A DNA stretch of 64,000 nucleotides from Azophilus sp965247035 (GTDB taxonomy: Bacteria; Pseudomonadota; Gammaproteobacteria; Pseudomonadales; Azotimanducaceae): assembly GCA_965247035.1 (NCBI GenBank), contig CBDFGJ010000003.1, positions 1,426,001 through 1,490,000 on the forward strand, in the 5' to 3' direction. A program made the position numbers and the translations under genes. Under the pieces are notes generated by a model. It made no database searches and had not been told where the DNA came from. It was given only the letters and a program-made list of their open reading frames with translations. Position 1 is the stretch's first letter, and every line of letters begins with the position of its first letter. This document shows positions 20,808 to 29,340 of this stretch, piece by piece.

Positions 20808-21890
20808 CTACCTCAGCTTCAACGTTGATAGGCCGATCAACACCAGGACTAGGGTTAGGATCCAGAAGCGAACGATCACCCGCGGCTCCGGCCAGCCCTT
20901 GAGTTCAAAGTGGTGGTGCAGGGGGGCCATGCGAAAGATGCGTCGCCCGATCAAGCGGAAGGACGCCACCTGCATGATGACCGAGGCCGTTTCCAGAACG
21001 AACAGGCCGCCCATGACGAACAACACGATTTCGTGGCGAACGATGATGGCCACCACCGCCAAGGCGGCGCCGAGGGCCAACGCGCCCACGTCGCCCATGA
21101 TGATTTGCGCTGGATAGGTGTTGAACCAGAGGAAGCCGAGGCCGGCGCCGATCATTGCGCCGCAGAACACCGCCAGTTCCCCGGCATCCGGAATGTAGGG
21201 AATCTGAAGATATTTGGCGAATTCGATGTGGCCGACGAGGTAGGCGATTAGGCCGAGGCCGGCGCTGACCATGACGGTGGGCAAAATGGCCAAACCGTCC
21301 AAGCCGTCAGTCAGATTGACGGCATTGCTCATGCCGACGATGACGAAGTAGGCCATGACGACGAAGCCGATGCCCAAGGGAATGGTCACCGTTTTGAAGA
21401 ACGGCACGATCAGGCTGGTCTCGGCTGGCAATTCGGCGGTCAGGTACAAGAACAGGGCTGTCGCCAGCCCGAACAGAGATTGCCAAGCGTATTTCCAAGT
21501 TGCTGAAAGGCCGTCTGAATTGCGCCGCCGCACCTTGAGGTAGTCGTCTATCCAGCCAATTCCGCCGAAGGCCAGCGTCACCAACAGCGCGGTCCAAACG
21601 TAACGGTTCTCCAAATCGCCCCACATCAACGTGGTGAAGGTAATCACGACCAGGATGAGCGCGCCGCCCATCGTTGGGGTGCCGGCCTTCTCAATATGGT
21701 TGGGGGGGGCGTCTTCGCGCACCGGCTGGCCGATCTGGTAGCGGTTCAGCCGCTCAATGATGAACGGACCAATCAGCAGGGATGCGATCAAGGCCGTCAC
21801 CACGCTGACCATCGTGCGGAATGTCAGGTATTGGAAAATTGAGAACGCGCTGACGAACTGCGCTAGATAATCGGTGAACTGGAGCAGCAT
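20808..21890 (-). CDS. mraY: Phospho-N-acetylmuramoyl-pentapeptide transferase MraY
   Basis: A 360-residue polytopic inner-membrane enzyme that makes lipid I from UDP-MurNAc-pentapeptide and undecaprenyl phosphate. Conserved motifs: KAGTPTMGGALIL, the aspartates in WIDDYLK, NLTDGLDGLA, and the histidine region RMAPLHHHFELKGWPE. The ATG at 21890 is chosen because it gives the family length and overlaps the murE stop by one base (TGATG). The frame is open further upstream, but that extension is Arg/His-rich and is the shadow of murE. murF, normally between murE and mraY, is not there. Confidence 0.96.
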   Translation of the reverse strand: MLLQFTDYLAQFVSAFSIFQYLTFRTMVSVVTALIASLLIGPFIIERLNRYQIGQPVREDAPPNHIEKAGTPTMGGALILVVITFTTLMWGDLENRYVWTALLVTLAFGGIGWIDDYLKVRRRNSDGLSATWKYAWQSLFGLATALFLYLTAELPAETSLIVPFFKTVTIPLGIGFVVMAYFVIVGMSNAVNLTDGLDGLAILPTVMVSAGLGLIAYLVGHIEFAKYLQIPYIPDAGELAVFCGAMIGAGLGFLWFNTYPAQIIMGDVGALALGAALAVVAIIVRHEIVLFVMGGLFVLETASVIMQVASFRLIGRRIFRMAPLHHHFELKGWPEPRVIVRFWILTLVLVLIGLSTLKLR

Positions 21891-23350
21891 CAGGGCCGCT
21901 CCTCTTTCAGGCCGAGGATCTTGCGAACAATCCCGCGGTCGCTGAAGGGCGTTCTTCGTCCGCCGATTTCCTGATGCCCTTCGTGCCCCTTGCCGGCTAC
22001 TAGGATCAGGTCGTTGGCGTTGGCGTTGGCGATGGCGGCGGTGATTGCAGTGGCGCGGTCCATTTCGGCGATGGCGCTGGAGGCGCATCTTAAGCCGGCG
22101 ATCATGTCCTTGATGATCTTGGCCGGATCTTCGCAGCGGGGGTTGTCGCTGGTCAGCCAAACTTGGTCGGCCAAGTCCTCGGATATGCGTGCCATCAGGG
22201 GCCGCTTGCCAATGTCGCGGCCGCCGCCGCAGCCGACCAAGCAAATGAGCTTGCCGCGGCAATGACGCCTGAGGGCGGACAGGGCTTTGGCCAGAGCGTC
22301 AGGGGTGTGGGCGTAGTCCACCACCACGCAGGGTTGTCCGGGTTGACGAAAGAACTCCATTCTTCCGGGCACCTTGGGCAAATCGCTGGCGGCGGCGGCG
22401 ATGGCTGCAAGGGGATGGCCGGCGGCGGCGAGCGCACCAATGGCCGCCGCCAAGTTGGCGAGGCCGAAATCGCCGCATACAGGGGCGACTACTTGGCAGT
22501 CGCCCCAAGGGGTCCGCAGCCGCCCGCGCACCCCGGCCTCGTGATGTTCTATGCAGTTCCAAAGGATATCCGCGTTGCGCTGACCATAGGTTATGACATC
22601 CAGATGAGGCAGGCTTTGGGTGAGTTCGAGCCCAAACGGATCGTCGGCGTTGATGATTGCGCCGCGCAGCGAGGGAAATTCGAACAGGCGTCGCTTGGCG
22701 GCGCCGTAGGCGGTGAGGTCTTCGTGGTAGTCCAGATGATCGCGGGTCAGGTTGGAGAACAGGGCGTAATCAAAGGAGATACCGTCGGCACGGCCTTGGG
22801 CAAGGGCGTGAGAACTGACTTCCAACGCCGCCAAAGTGCAGCCGAGATCATTCAGGCAGGCCAAGCGCTGCTGGGTGGTGATGGCGCTTTCCGTGGTTAG
22901 GCGGGATGGCGCCAAGGCCCCCGGCAGGCCCCAGCCCAAGGTGCCGAGATAGCCGCAACGGAAACCGAGGCTGGCGGCCAAACCGGCCGTCTGGTAGGCG
23001 ATGGTCGTCTTGCCATTGGTGCCGGTTACACCGATGCAGGTCATCGCTTTGCTGGGCTGCTGGTGGAACCTGGCCGCCAAAGCGCCTCGCCTTAAGCTTA
23101 GGTTCTCAACTTGAACAGCCGGCGCCGCCAAGGACGACAGCGGGCGTTCCGATAGAACGCAGGCGGCGCCACGGTCAATCGCATCGGCGGCGAAATCATG
23201 GCCGTCAAAGGCGTCGCCGCAGATGGCGACGAAGGCGTCGCCGGGCTTGATGCGGCGCGAGTCTTCACACAGGCCGGAAATCTCAATGCTGGGCGCGCTT
23301 GGTGCTTCCAGCAAGGTGCGCAGATCCATTGGCTGAAATGAAGCCCTCAT
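21890..23350 (-). CDS. murE: UDP-MurNAc-tripeptide synthetase MurE (meso-diaminopimelate adding)
   Basis: A 486-residue Mur ligase. The ATP loop is GVTGTNGKTTIAYQ, and LEVSSHAL and the carbamylated-lysine region follow. The motif SDNPRCEDP is the DNPR signature of enzymes that use meso-diaminopimelate, so the cell wall is of the Gram-negative type. The start at 23350 overlaps the ftsI stop by four bases; a second ATG seven codons in is also possible. The stop overlaps mraY by one base. Confidence 0.96.
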   Translation of the reverse strand: MRASFQPMDLRTLLEAPSAPSIEISGLCEDSRRIKPGDAFVAICGDAFDGHDFAADAIDRGAACVLSERPLSSLAAPAVQVENLSLRRGALAARFHQQPSKAMTCIGVTGTNGKTTIAYQTAGLAASLGFRCGYLGTLGWGLPGALAPSRLTTESAITTQQRLACLNDLGCTLAALEVSSHALAQGRADGISFDYALFSNLTRDHLDYHEDLTAYGAAKRRLFEFPSLRGAIINADDPFGLELTQSLPHLDVITYGQRNADILWNCIEHHEAGVRGRLRTPWGDCQVVAPVCGDFGLANLAAAIGALAAAGHPLAAIAAAASDLPKVPGRMEFFRQPGQPCVVVDYAHTPDALAKALSALRRHCRGKLICLVGCGGGRDIGKRPLMARISEDLADQVWLTSDNPRCEDPAKIIKDMIAGLRCASSAIAEMDRATAITAAIANANANDLILVAGKGHEGHQEIGGRRTPFSDRGIVRKILGLKEERP

Positions 23351-25023
23351 GTCAAGCTGCTTCCAGAGGTCGCCAACCGCTCGTCTTGCGGGGGGATGCC
23401 GAGCAAACGCATCGCCCGCTCCGCCACCCGAGCGAAAACCGGCCCGGCCACAGCGCCGCCGCTCACCTTAGCGCCCTGGGGTTGGTTGACCACCACGACC
23501 ATGACGATTTGCGGATCCACCAACGGGGCGATGCCGGCGAACAGGGTCACATGGCGCTTGGACGTGTAGCCATCGCGGCCAACCAGGCGGGTGGTCCCCG
23601 TTTTGCCAGCAATGCGGTATCCGGGCACGCTGGCCGTGGTCGCCGTGCCGGAGGCTTGGGTAACACCTTCCATCATGGCCATCACCTGTTCGGTCAAGTC
23701 ATGCCCAAAAACCTTCTCGCCTGCTGGCGGCTGATGACGCTTGATGATGGTCGGCACCAGCCGAACGCCTTGGTTGGCGATTGTGAGGTAAGCTAGGGCC
23801 AGCTGCAGGGGGGAGACGCTCAAACCGTATCCATAGGCTAAGGTCGCCCGCACGAGGCTGCTTTTGAGCTGGGCGTCATTCAGGGTGCCGATGGCTTCGC
23901 CGGGCAGGCCGCTGCCGACGAATTGGCCGACACCGGCTCGGGTCAGCACGTTGAAAACGGCCCGTTCAGGCAGAGCCAGCGCTACCTTTGAGATACCCAC
24001 TTGACTGGACTTTTGTATGATGCCGCTCAGCGTCAGTTGGCCGTAATTCACCGGATCCTCGATCAACTTACCGCGAACCGTCCAATAGCCGGGAGCGGTG
24101 TCCACTAGGCTGTCCGGTTGGTAATTGCCGGTTTCAAGAGCCGCTAACGCGGTGAAGGGTTTGACTGTGGAGCCTGGCTCATAGGTGTCGGTGACGGCCC
24201 GGTTGCGTAGGCCGGGGAAGCCGGGCTTCAAGGATTCATTCGGGTTGTAGGAGGGTGAGTTCGCCAGAGCGAGAATTTCACCGGAACGCGCATCCAGGAT
24301 GACGATGGAGCCGGAGGCGGCGCCATGGCCAAGCACGGCGTCCTTGAGTTCCCGATAGGCGAAGTACTGCAGGCGCAGGTCGATGCTGAGCGACAGATCC
24401 TGGCCGAATTTAGGTGCCGCCAAATACTCCAAGTCCCGAATGGGATTGCCGCGTTCATCCTTCAAGACCACCTTGCGCCCCTGTCGGCCTCGCAGCCCGC
24501 TGTCGAAAGCCAACTCCACGCCTTCCAGCCCGAGGTCATCGATGTTGGTGACGCCCACCACATGGGCGGCGGTTTCCGCTGCCGGGTAATAGCGCCGGTA
24601 CTCGTCGCTGAAGTGAAGGCCCTCTATTCCGAGCGCTCGCAAGCGCTTTGCCGCGTTCCATGAAACCCGCCGCTTGAGGTAGACGAAAGACTTGCCGTTG
24701 TTCTCCTTAAGGCGCTCGGCGAGAGATTTCGGGGTTTGGCCGAGCAAGGGCGCTAAGCGCTTGATGTCCTGCTGGGCAATTTGCTTTTGGCTAGGGTCGC
24801 ACCACAGGGCGACGGCCGGGGTGCTGATCGCCAACGGTTCGCCGTAGCGATCATAGATGATGCCCCTGTGGGAGGGAATGATCACCGTGCGGATTGAACG
24901 GGCGTCGCCTTGGTGCTGCAGGAACTCCTTCTCCAGCAAGGTCAAGTAACCCACCCGGCCCGCCAAGGCTAGGCAACATGCAACAAACACCCCAACCACT
25001 AAGTGATAACGCCAAGCCTTCAT
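23347..25023 (-). CDS. ftsI: Septal peptidoglycan transpeptidase FtsI (PBP3)
   Basis: About 558 residues: a short cytoplasmic tail, one membrane helix (LVVGVFVACCLALAG), the pedestal domain, and the transpeptidase domain. The catalytic serine lies in EPGSTVKPF and the KTG motif in AGKTGTT. The middle active-site motif, SSN in Escherichia coli, reads SSQ here (QKSSQVGISK). The ATG at 25023 is preferred since it overlaps the ftsL stop by four bases; the open frame continues to 25083. With FtsW it builds septal wall. Confidence 0.94.
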   Translation of the reverse strand: MKAWRYHLVVGVFVACCLALAGRVGYLTLLEKEFLQHQGDARSIRTVIIPSHRGIIYDRYGEPLAISTPAVALWCDPSQKQIAQQDIKRLAPLLGQTPKSLAERLKENNGKSFVYLKRRVSWNAAKRLRALGIEGLHFSDEYRRYYPAAETAAHVVGVTNIDDLGLEGVELAFDSGLRGRQGRKVVLKDERGNPIRDLEYLAAPKFGQDLSLSIDLRLQYFAYRELKDAVLGHGAASGSIVILDARSGEILALANSPSYNPNESLKPGFPGLRNRAVTDTYEPGSTVKPFTALAALETGNYQPDSLVDTAPGYWTVRGKLIEDPVNYGQLTLSGIIQKSSQVGISKVALALPERAVFNVLTRAGVGQFVGSGLPGEAIGTLNDAQLKSSLVRATLAYGYGLSVSPLQLALAYLTIANQGVRLVPTIIKRHQPPAGEKVFGHDLTEQVMAMMEGVTQASGTATTASVPGYRIAGKTGTTRLVGRDGYTSKRHVTLFAGIAPLVDPQIVMVVVVNQPQGAKVSGGAVAGPVFARVAERAMRLLGIPPQDERLATSGSSLT

Positions 25024-25355
25024 GGGTCCAGGCGCCGCAGTTTTTCCGGGAAGCGCATCCCCAGTTCGGTTTGAGCGACCCACTCGACGTTGTAGTAGGC
25101 GGACAGGGCGCCCCGCTCAAGCAGCAGGCGGCTGTGTTCGGTCAGCAGGCGGTCCTGCTGCTGGCGGGAGGCCTCAAAGGTTTGGTGCAGTTGCCGCACT
25201 TCATGGCTTCGCCAAACCACTAGCACGCCTGAAGCGACCACTGCCGCCAGCAGGCTGAGCATGAGGACGGCGGTCCGCCGGCTGATGCCGATTGGTGGCC
25301 TGTTGGCCTGCTTCTTGCCCTTTCGGCGCCGCTGCTTTGCTGGCCTGTGGCCCAT
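25020..25355 (-). CDS. ftsL: Cell division protein FtsL
   Basis: About 111 residues: a basic cytoplasmic tail (RPAKQRRRKGKKQ), one membrane helix (AVLMLSLLAAVVASGVLVVW), and a periplasmic coiled coil (EVRQLHQTFEASRQQQDRLL) that pairs with FtsB and FtsQ. The ATG at 25355 is chosen because it gives the normal length; the open frame reaches 25436 and would overlap rsmH. The place between rsmH and ftsI is decisive for the name, since FtsL sequences diverge strongly. Confidence 0.88.
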   Translation of the reverse strand: MGHRPAKQRRRKGKKQANRPPIGISRRTAVLMLSLLAAVVASGVLVVWRSHEVRQLHQTFEASRQQQDRLLTEHSRLLLERGALSAYYNVEWVAQTELGMRFPEKLRRLDP

Positions 25356-25413
25356 GATCGTCAACCTGCTCTGGACATCTTGGATGCCGTGCTTGGCTTG
25401 GCGTCGTTGATGT

Positions 25414-26334
25414 TCACAACACTCTCTCCAGCACACGCAGGACAGCGCTTCGCGCCCGTACGTTGCGCATTCTCTCGGCCTCGCTGGGCCGCACGGGGCC
25501 GGCGATGACCTGGGCGGCCGCTTGGCAATCTTCGGCTCTCAGCGGCACATGGCGAGGCGCTTTCGCCGGCGTGCTTCGGTCTCGAAAAAAATGCTTGACG
25601 ATCCGATCCTCCAAGGAGTGGAAACTGATTACGGCCAAACGTCCGCCCACGGCCAGGGCGTTGAACAGCCCCTCCAATCCCGCCTGCAATTCGGTGAGCT
25701 CTTCGTTGACGAAGATGCGTATCGCCTGAAAAACCCGCCTCGCCCCGTGTTTGCCGGGCGTTCGCGTGGGTTGGCTGGAGCTGATCAGCCGTACTAGCTG
25801 TTTGGTGGTGGATAGAGGCCGGGCGCGGACGATAGCGCGGCTGATGCGGCCGGCGTAACGCTCCTGGCCGTAGCGTCTAATGACTTTGGCGATTTCCGGC
25901 GCTGAAGCTTGGTTTAGCCAAGTGGCGGCGGTGACCCTTTGGCGACAGTCCATGCGCATGTCCAAGGGGCCATCGGCACGGTAGCTGAAGCCGCGCACGG
26001 GGTCCTCAAGTTGGGCGGACGACAGGCCTAGGTCCATAATCGCCCCCTGTACTTGGCTCAGGCCCAAGTCGGGCAAAATGGTGGCAAGGTCGCTGAAGCG
26101 CCCCCGCTTTGGAATGACCCTTGCGTCCTTCTCGGCTAGCGCTTGGGCCCCAGCAAATGCCGCCTCGTCTCGGTCAAGCGCCAGTAGGCGCGCCTTGCTG
26201 TCCACTTGGTCCAGCAACCGTTGGCTGTGGCCAGCCTGGCCGAAGGTGGCATCCACGAAAATTCCCGCCGCCCCGGGCGGTGCGATGTAGCCGATGGTTT
26301 CAGCGCAAAGAACCGGCGTGTGTTTGGCCATCAT
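25414..26334 (-). CDS. rsmH: 16S rRNA (cytosine-1402-N4)-methyltransferase RsmH
   Basis: A 306-residue SAM-dependent methyltransferase (formerly MraW) that modifies C1402 in the ribosomal P site. The SAM site is FVDATFGQAGHSQRLL, and the family motifs MDLGLSSAQLEDPVRGFSY, VFQAIRIFVNEEL and ISFHSLEDRIVKHFF are all present. Its start overlaps the mraZ stop by four bases. The partner enzyme RsmI, which modifies the same residue, is truncated in this window (27549-27734). Confidence 0.95.
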   Translation of the reverse strand: MMAKHTPVLCAETIGYIAPPGAAGIFVDATFGQAGHSQRLLDQVDSKARLLALDRDEAAFAGAQALAEKDARVIPKRGRFSDLATILPDLGLSQVQGAIMDLGLSSAQLEDPVRGFSYRADGPLDMRMDCRQRVTAATWLNQASAPEIAKVIRRYGQERYAGRISRAIVRARPLSTTKQLVRLISSSQPTRTPGKHGARRVFQAIRIFVNEELTELQAGLEGLFNALAVGGRLAVISFHSLEDRIVKHFFRDRSTPAKAPRHVPLRAEDCQAAAQVIAGPVRPSEAERMRNVRARSAVLRVLERVL

Positions 26335-26807
26335 ATGGACAGCTTCTCCAACGCGTTGTCCTGCAGATCCAACGCGTTGTCCTGCAGATCCTTAAGCCAC
26401 TTCCGCATCGCGGAATCCCAGCTATCTTCGTTCCAGATTTCGATCTTCCTGCCTTGGCCCACCAACGCCACCTTTTTTTCCAAGCCGGCGGCGTTGCGCA
26501 AGAGGCTCGGCAGCAGCAGACGTCCACTGCCGTCCAACTCTAGGTCCGTGGCGTAGCCAATTAGTTTTTGCTGCACCCGGCGCGTCGCCTCGCGCATGTT
26601 GGGCAGTTTCTCTACTTCTGTTTGAACATTGTTCCAAGCGGTTCTGGGGTACAATAGAAGGCAGGGGTCCTGCAGGCTGAGGGTGACGGTCACACGGCCT
26701 TCATCGGCGGTGATCATCGCGTCCCGATGACGGGCGGACAGAGCCATGCGACCCTTGGCGTCCAGGGTGGCGGTGGCGATTCCACGAAATCCAAGCGTGT
26801 CCGGCAC
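26331..26807 (-). CDS. mraZ: Transcriptional regulator MraZ
   Basis: About 158 residues. MraZ forms a ring that binds repeats in its own promoter and controls the dcw operon. Two SpoVT/AbrB-like swapped-hairpin units are visible: FRGIATATLDAKGRMALSAR and LELDGSGRLLLPSLLRN. The likely start is a GTG at 26807 after a GAGGGT site; the frame is open further to a TTG at 26858. Near the C-terminus a perfect 21-base tandem duplication (26348-26389) gives the repeated peptide LQDNALD-LQDNAL, which is unusual. Confidence 0.92.
   Translation of the reverse strand: MPDTLGFRGIATATLDAKGRMALSARHRDAMITADEGRVTVTLSLQDPCLLLYPRTAWNNVQTEVEKLPNMREATRRVQQKLIGYATDLELDGSGRLLLPSLLRNAAGLEKKVALVGQGRKIEIWNEDSWDSAMRKWLKDLQDNALDLQDNALEKLSI
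26348..26389. repeat. Two perfect 21-bp tandem units inside mraZ
   Basis: The 21-base unit that starts CCAACGCGTTGTCCTGCAGA occurs twice back to back (26348-26368 and 26369-26389) with no mismatch. It keeps the frame and adds seven residues to the C-terminus of MraZ. Confidence 0.85.
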
Positions 26808-26880
26808 TAGTTGACCCTCACGAGGTTCCTGGGTGCAATTTTTTATCTGAGTTGGCAATAATTGCCGCTAGGGCAGTACT

Positions 26881-26899
26881 TCCTCCCACTTTCGCCCAC
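26881..26899 (-). promoter_or_regulatory. MraZ operator: two GTGGG boxes at 10-base spacing
   Basis: On the minus strand the sequence reads GTGGGCGAAAGTGGGAGG upstream of mraZ. Direct GTGGG repeats with a 10-base period are the known binding pattern of MraZ in the mraZ promoters of several bacteria. A third, imperfect unit (GTACTG) follows at the same spacing. The site lies between the candidate promoter and the start codon, which fits autorepression. Confidence 0.65.
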
Positions 26900-26920
26900 T
26901 TTTTAACACTAGAGTGACCG

Positions 26921-26949
26921 AAACTAATGGCCTTTTGCTGCGCTGTCAA
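26921..26949 (-). promoter_or_regulatory. Candidate sigma-70 promoter of the mraZ/dcw operon
   Basis: On the minus strand a perfect -35 hexamer TTGACA (26944-26949) is followed after 17 bases by TAGTTT (26921-26926), a weak -10. It is placed just upstream of the MraZ boxes. The weak -10 keeps this uncertain. Confidence 0.4.
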
Positions 26950-27048
26950 GACCTCAATTGGAATTAAATGAGCGCACCGTTTTGCTTCGAAGACGATCGT
27001 CTAGGCGTCGCGGATTGGCCAAAGGCGGTGTGGGCAAGGGAATGGGGT

Positions 27049-27432
<384 letters not shown>

Positions 27433-27438
27433 AGGGTG

Positions 27439-27467
27439 AGCTTGCGACAGCTTGCCCAGGATGTCAA
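27439..27467 (-). promoter_or_regulatory. Candidate rnpB promoter
   Basis: On the minus strand TTGACA (27462-27467) lies 30-35 bases before the deduced 5' end of the RNase P RNA, the right distance for a -35 box. The expected -10 area (about 27439-27445) is poor. It lies just inside of the IS1380-derived fragment, so that insertion left it intact. Confidence 0.4.
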
Positions 27468-27496
27468 ATGATGCGGTCGGCTAGTTATATCGTGCT

Positions 27497-27548
27497 TAGC
27501 CTGCATATTGCATGATTGCTTCGGTTGAGGGTGCGGTTCGGGCTGGCT
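27497..27548 (-). mobile_element. 52-bp IS1380-derived fragment at the rsmI breakpoint
   Basis: This stretch matches 8412-8463 with about four or five mismatches, and on the minus strand it translates to KASPNRTLNRSNHAI, as the IS1380 remnant there does (KASPNRTLNRSTHAI). It begins exactly where the rsmI homology stops. Confidence 0.6.
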
Positions 27549-27734
27549 TTGCCATGATCTTGCAGTGATCGCCAAAGTCTTAAGCTTTGCGCCGAGATGT
27601 CGCAGCGGGGTGCTGATGCGTCTGGTATCCTCTGAGGCGATTGTCTCAGCTTCGAAAAGTGCTTTTTCCGCTCGACGAGTGATGTCATCCAGGTTTCCAA
27701 TAAGGGTTGCGACAACGTGCAGGCATCGCGGCAT
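27549..27734 (-). pseudogene. rsmI: 16S rRNA 2'-O-ribose methyltransferase RsmI, N-terminal fragment
   Basis: Only about 56-60 residues remain: LHVVATLIGNLDDITRRAEK followed by ASEDTRR and a leucine-rich end, which match the start of RsmI (VATPIGNL.DIT.RA, EDTR). RsmI methylates C1402 of 16S rRNA, the same residue as RsmH. The SAM-binding remainder (over 200 residues) is gone, replaced by a piece of IS1380. The start codon at 27734 shares its CATG with the lpoA start at 27733 on the other strand. The divergent rsmI/lpoA order is the ancestral one. Confidence 0.8.
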
Positions 27735-29340
27735 GGCTATTCCCCACGCGAACCAGATTGAATCGTCAAAATGCTGGCATTGGCGCGCCAATGCCATCCG
27801 CAGCCGGTTCGCGCTGCTCGGCGCTGCCGTGGCTGTCTTGGTCGGCTGCCAAGCTCTCGTGCCCACGAGCGCTGTGCCCGTGCCGGGCGTTGAACAAGCG
27901 CAGCCCGCTGACCGAGCGTCAGTTGAAGTGGGCTTGGATGCCGCGTTGCGCTCGCTTGACGCGGCGGAAACCTTGGCCGCCGCCGGCCAGTGGACTCAGG
28001 CTAGTGAAGCGCTTGCAGAAGCGTTCAAGGGGTTGGCCCATTCGCTGTCCGGCGACCGGGCGCGGCTGGCTCTGAATGATCGCGTTTGGCGGCTGACGGC
28101 GACCGCTCCTTGGGGATGGGCGGCAGCTCATGCTGGAACCCAGGACGAGCTGGCGGCTTTGTGGTCACTACGCGCCGCCATTGATGATGCGTTTTCGGTT
28201 GCGGACAAGGCAGCACAGCTTGAGCAATGGCGCCGCCGATGGCCGAGGCATCCACTCTCCGTATCGTTGCCGAGGGCTCTGAAGCAGTTGCCGCAGAGTG
28301 CATTTGCGCCGGGTCCGGCTGCACTGTTCGTGCCCTTGGACGGGGTGCTGGCTCCTGCCGGCAAGGCGGTGCGGGACGGCTTCGTCAGCGCTTATCTGCA
28401 TGACGCGGCTGCGGTCAAGGCGAGGGTTCGCATTTATGACAGCACCAGTGAATCCATTTCGAGGCTCTATCAACGCGCCCTCGCCGATGGCGCCAAGTTC
28501 ATCGTTGGCCCTATTGACCGGGCGGCTTTGGAGACCCTTTATGCGCTGAAGCCGAAAGTTCCCGTGCTCGGGCTCAACTATCTGTCGGTGCCGCCCCGAG
28601 ACAATTTCAGAACGGTGGGGCTGGCCATTGAAGACGAAGTGGCCACCATCATCCGCCGCTTGGCGCATGAAGGCCGGGAGCGCGTGTTGGTGATCCACAA
28701 TTCCCAGGAGTGGGCTCGGCGGGGTGCCGCCACCTTAGCTGAAAATTGGCCGCATCATATGGAGCAGCAAGGGTTTTCGGACATTAAGGCCATGACCGAA
28801 GCAGTCGGCGAGGCCCTGCGGGTTGCAGCCAGTCAAGCTCGGCACGCCGAACTTGAACGGGTTCTTGGCGCTTCCCTTGGCTTCCTGCCGCGCACGCGCA
28901 AGGACATCGACGCCGTCGTCGCCTTCGTTGGCCAATTGGAGGCGCGAGCGCTTTCACCGGCAATGAAGTTCCACTTCGCTGAGGGTCTGCCCGTCTACGC
29001 CAGTTCCCAAAGCGTGCGCAATGCGACGGAGTTTGATCGTGCAGAGGCTTTCCATGTAGTTGAGACGCCGTTCCGGCTCCGCTCAAGCCCTCTGCACAGC
29101 GCCTTTGCGGAAGCCTTCGATTTTGACGTCACGAATTTGGCTTCCCTGTTCGCGCTGGGCGTGGATGCCTATCGGCTCATGAATCATTGGCGCCTGCTGT
29201 CCCTCGCTGAACCTCTTGTGGGCGCCACCGGCACTTTGATTTTGCAGGATGACGGGCGCATCCGGCGCACGTTGGTTTGGGCTGAAGTGTTCCAAGGCCA
29301 GTTGCGGGCTGATTCGTCGGTTTATGCGGGGACGTTATGA
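27733..29340 (+). CDS. lpoA: Outer-membrane lipoprotein LpoA, activator of PBP1A
   Basis: About 535 residues. A signal peptide ends with the lipobox LVGC (Cys39), so the protein is a lipoprotein. An N-terminal helical TPR-like part is followed by a periplasmic-binding-protein-like domain that starts at ALFVPLDGVLAPAGKAVRDG and includes FIVGPIDRAALETL. LpoA reaches from the outer membrane to PBP1A and stimulates its transpeptidase. The ATG at 27733 is chosen as the only one that puts the lipobox in place. The stop overlaps yraN by four bases, and rsmI is divergent; both are the usual neighbours. Confidence 0.87.
   Translation: MAIPHANQIESSKCWHWRANAIRSRFALLGAAVAVLVGCQALVPTSAVPVPGVEQAQPADRASVEVGLDAALRSLDAAETLAAAGQWTQASEALAEAFKGLAHSLSGDRARLALNDRVWRLTATAPWGWAAAHAGTQDELAALWSLRAAIDDAFSVADKAAQLEQWRRRWPRHPLSVSLPRALKQLPQSAFAPGPAALFVPLDGVLAPAGKAVRDGFVSAYLHDAAAVKARVRIYDSTSESISRLYQRALADGAKFIVGPIDRAALETLYALKPKVPVLGLNYLSVPPRDNFRTVGLAIEDEVATIIRRLAHEGRERVLVIHNSQEWARRGAATLAENWPHHMEQQGFSDIKAMTEAVGEALRVAASQARHAELERVLGASLGFLPRTRKDIDAVVAFVGQLEARALSPAMKFHFAEGLPVYASSQSVRNATEFDRAEAFHVVETPFRLRSSPLHSAFAEAFDFDVTNLASLFALGVDAYRLMNHWRLLSLAEPLVGATGTLILQDDGRIRRTLVWAEVFQGQLRADSSVYAGTL

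Noticed and set aside
20808..22262. An N-terminal extension of mraY to 484 residues that might hide a murF remnant
   Set aside because: The extra residues are Arg/His-rich and are the frame shadow of murE; the 360-residue form has the perfect TGATG overlap.
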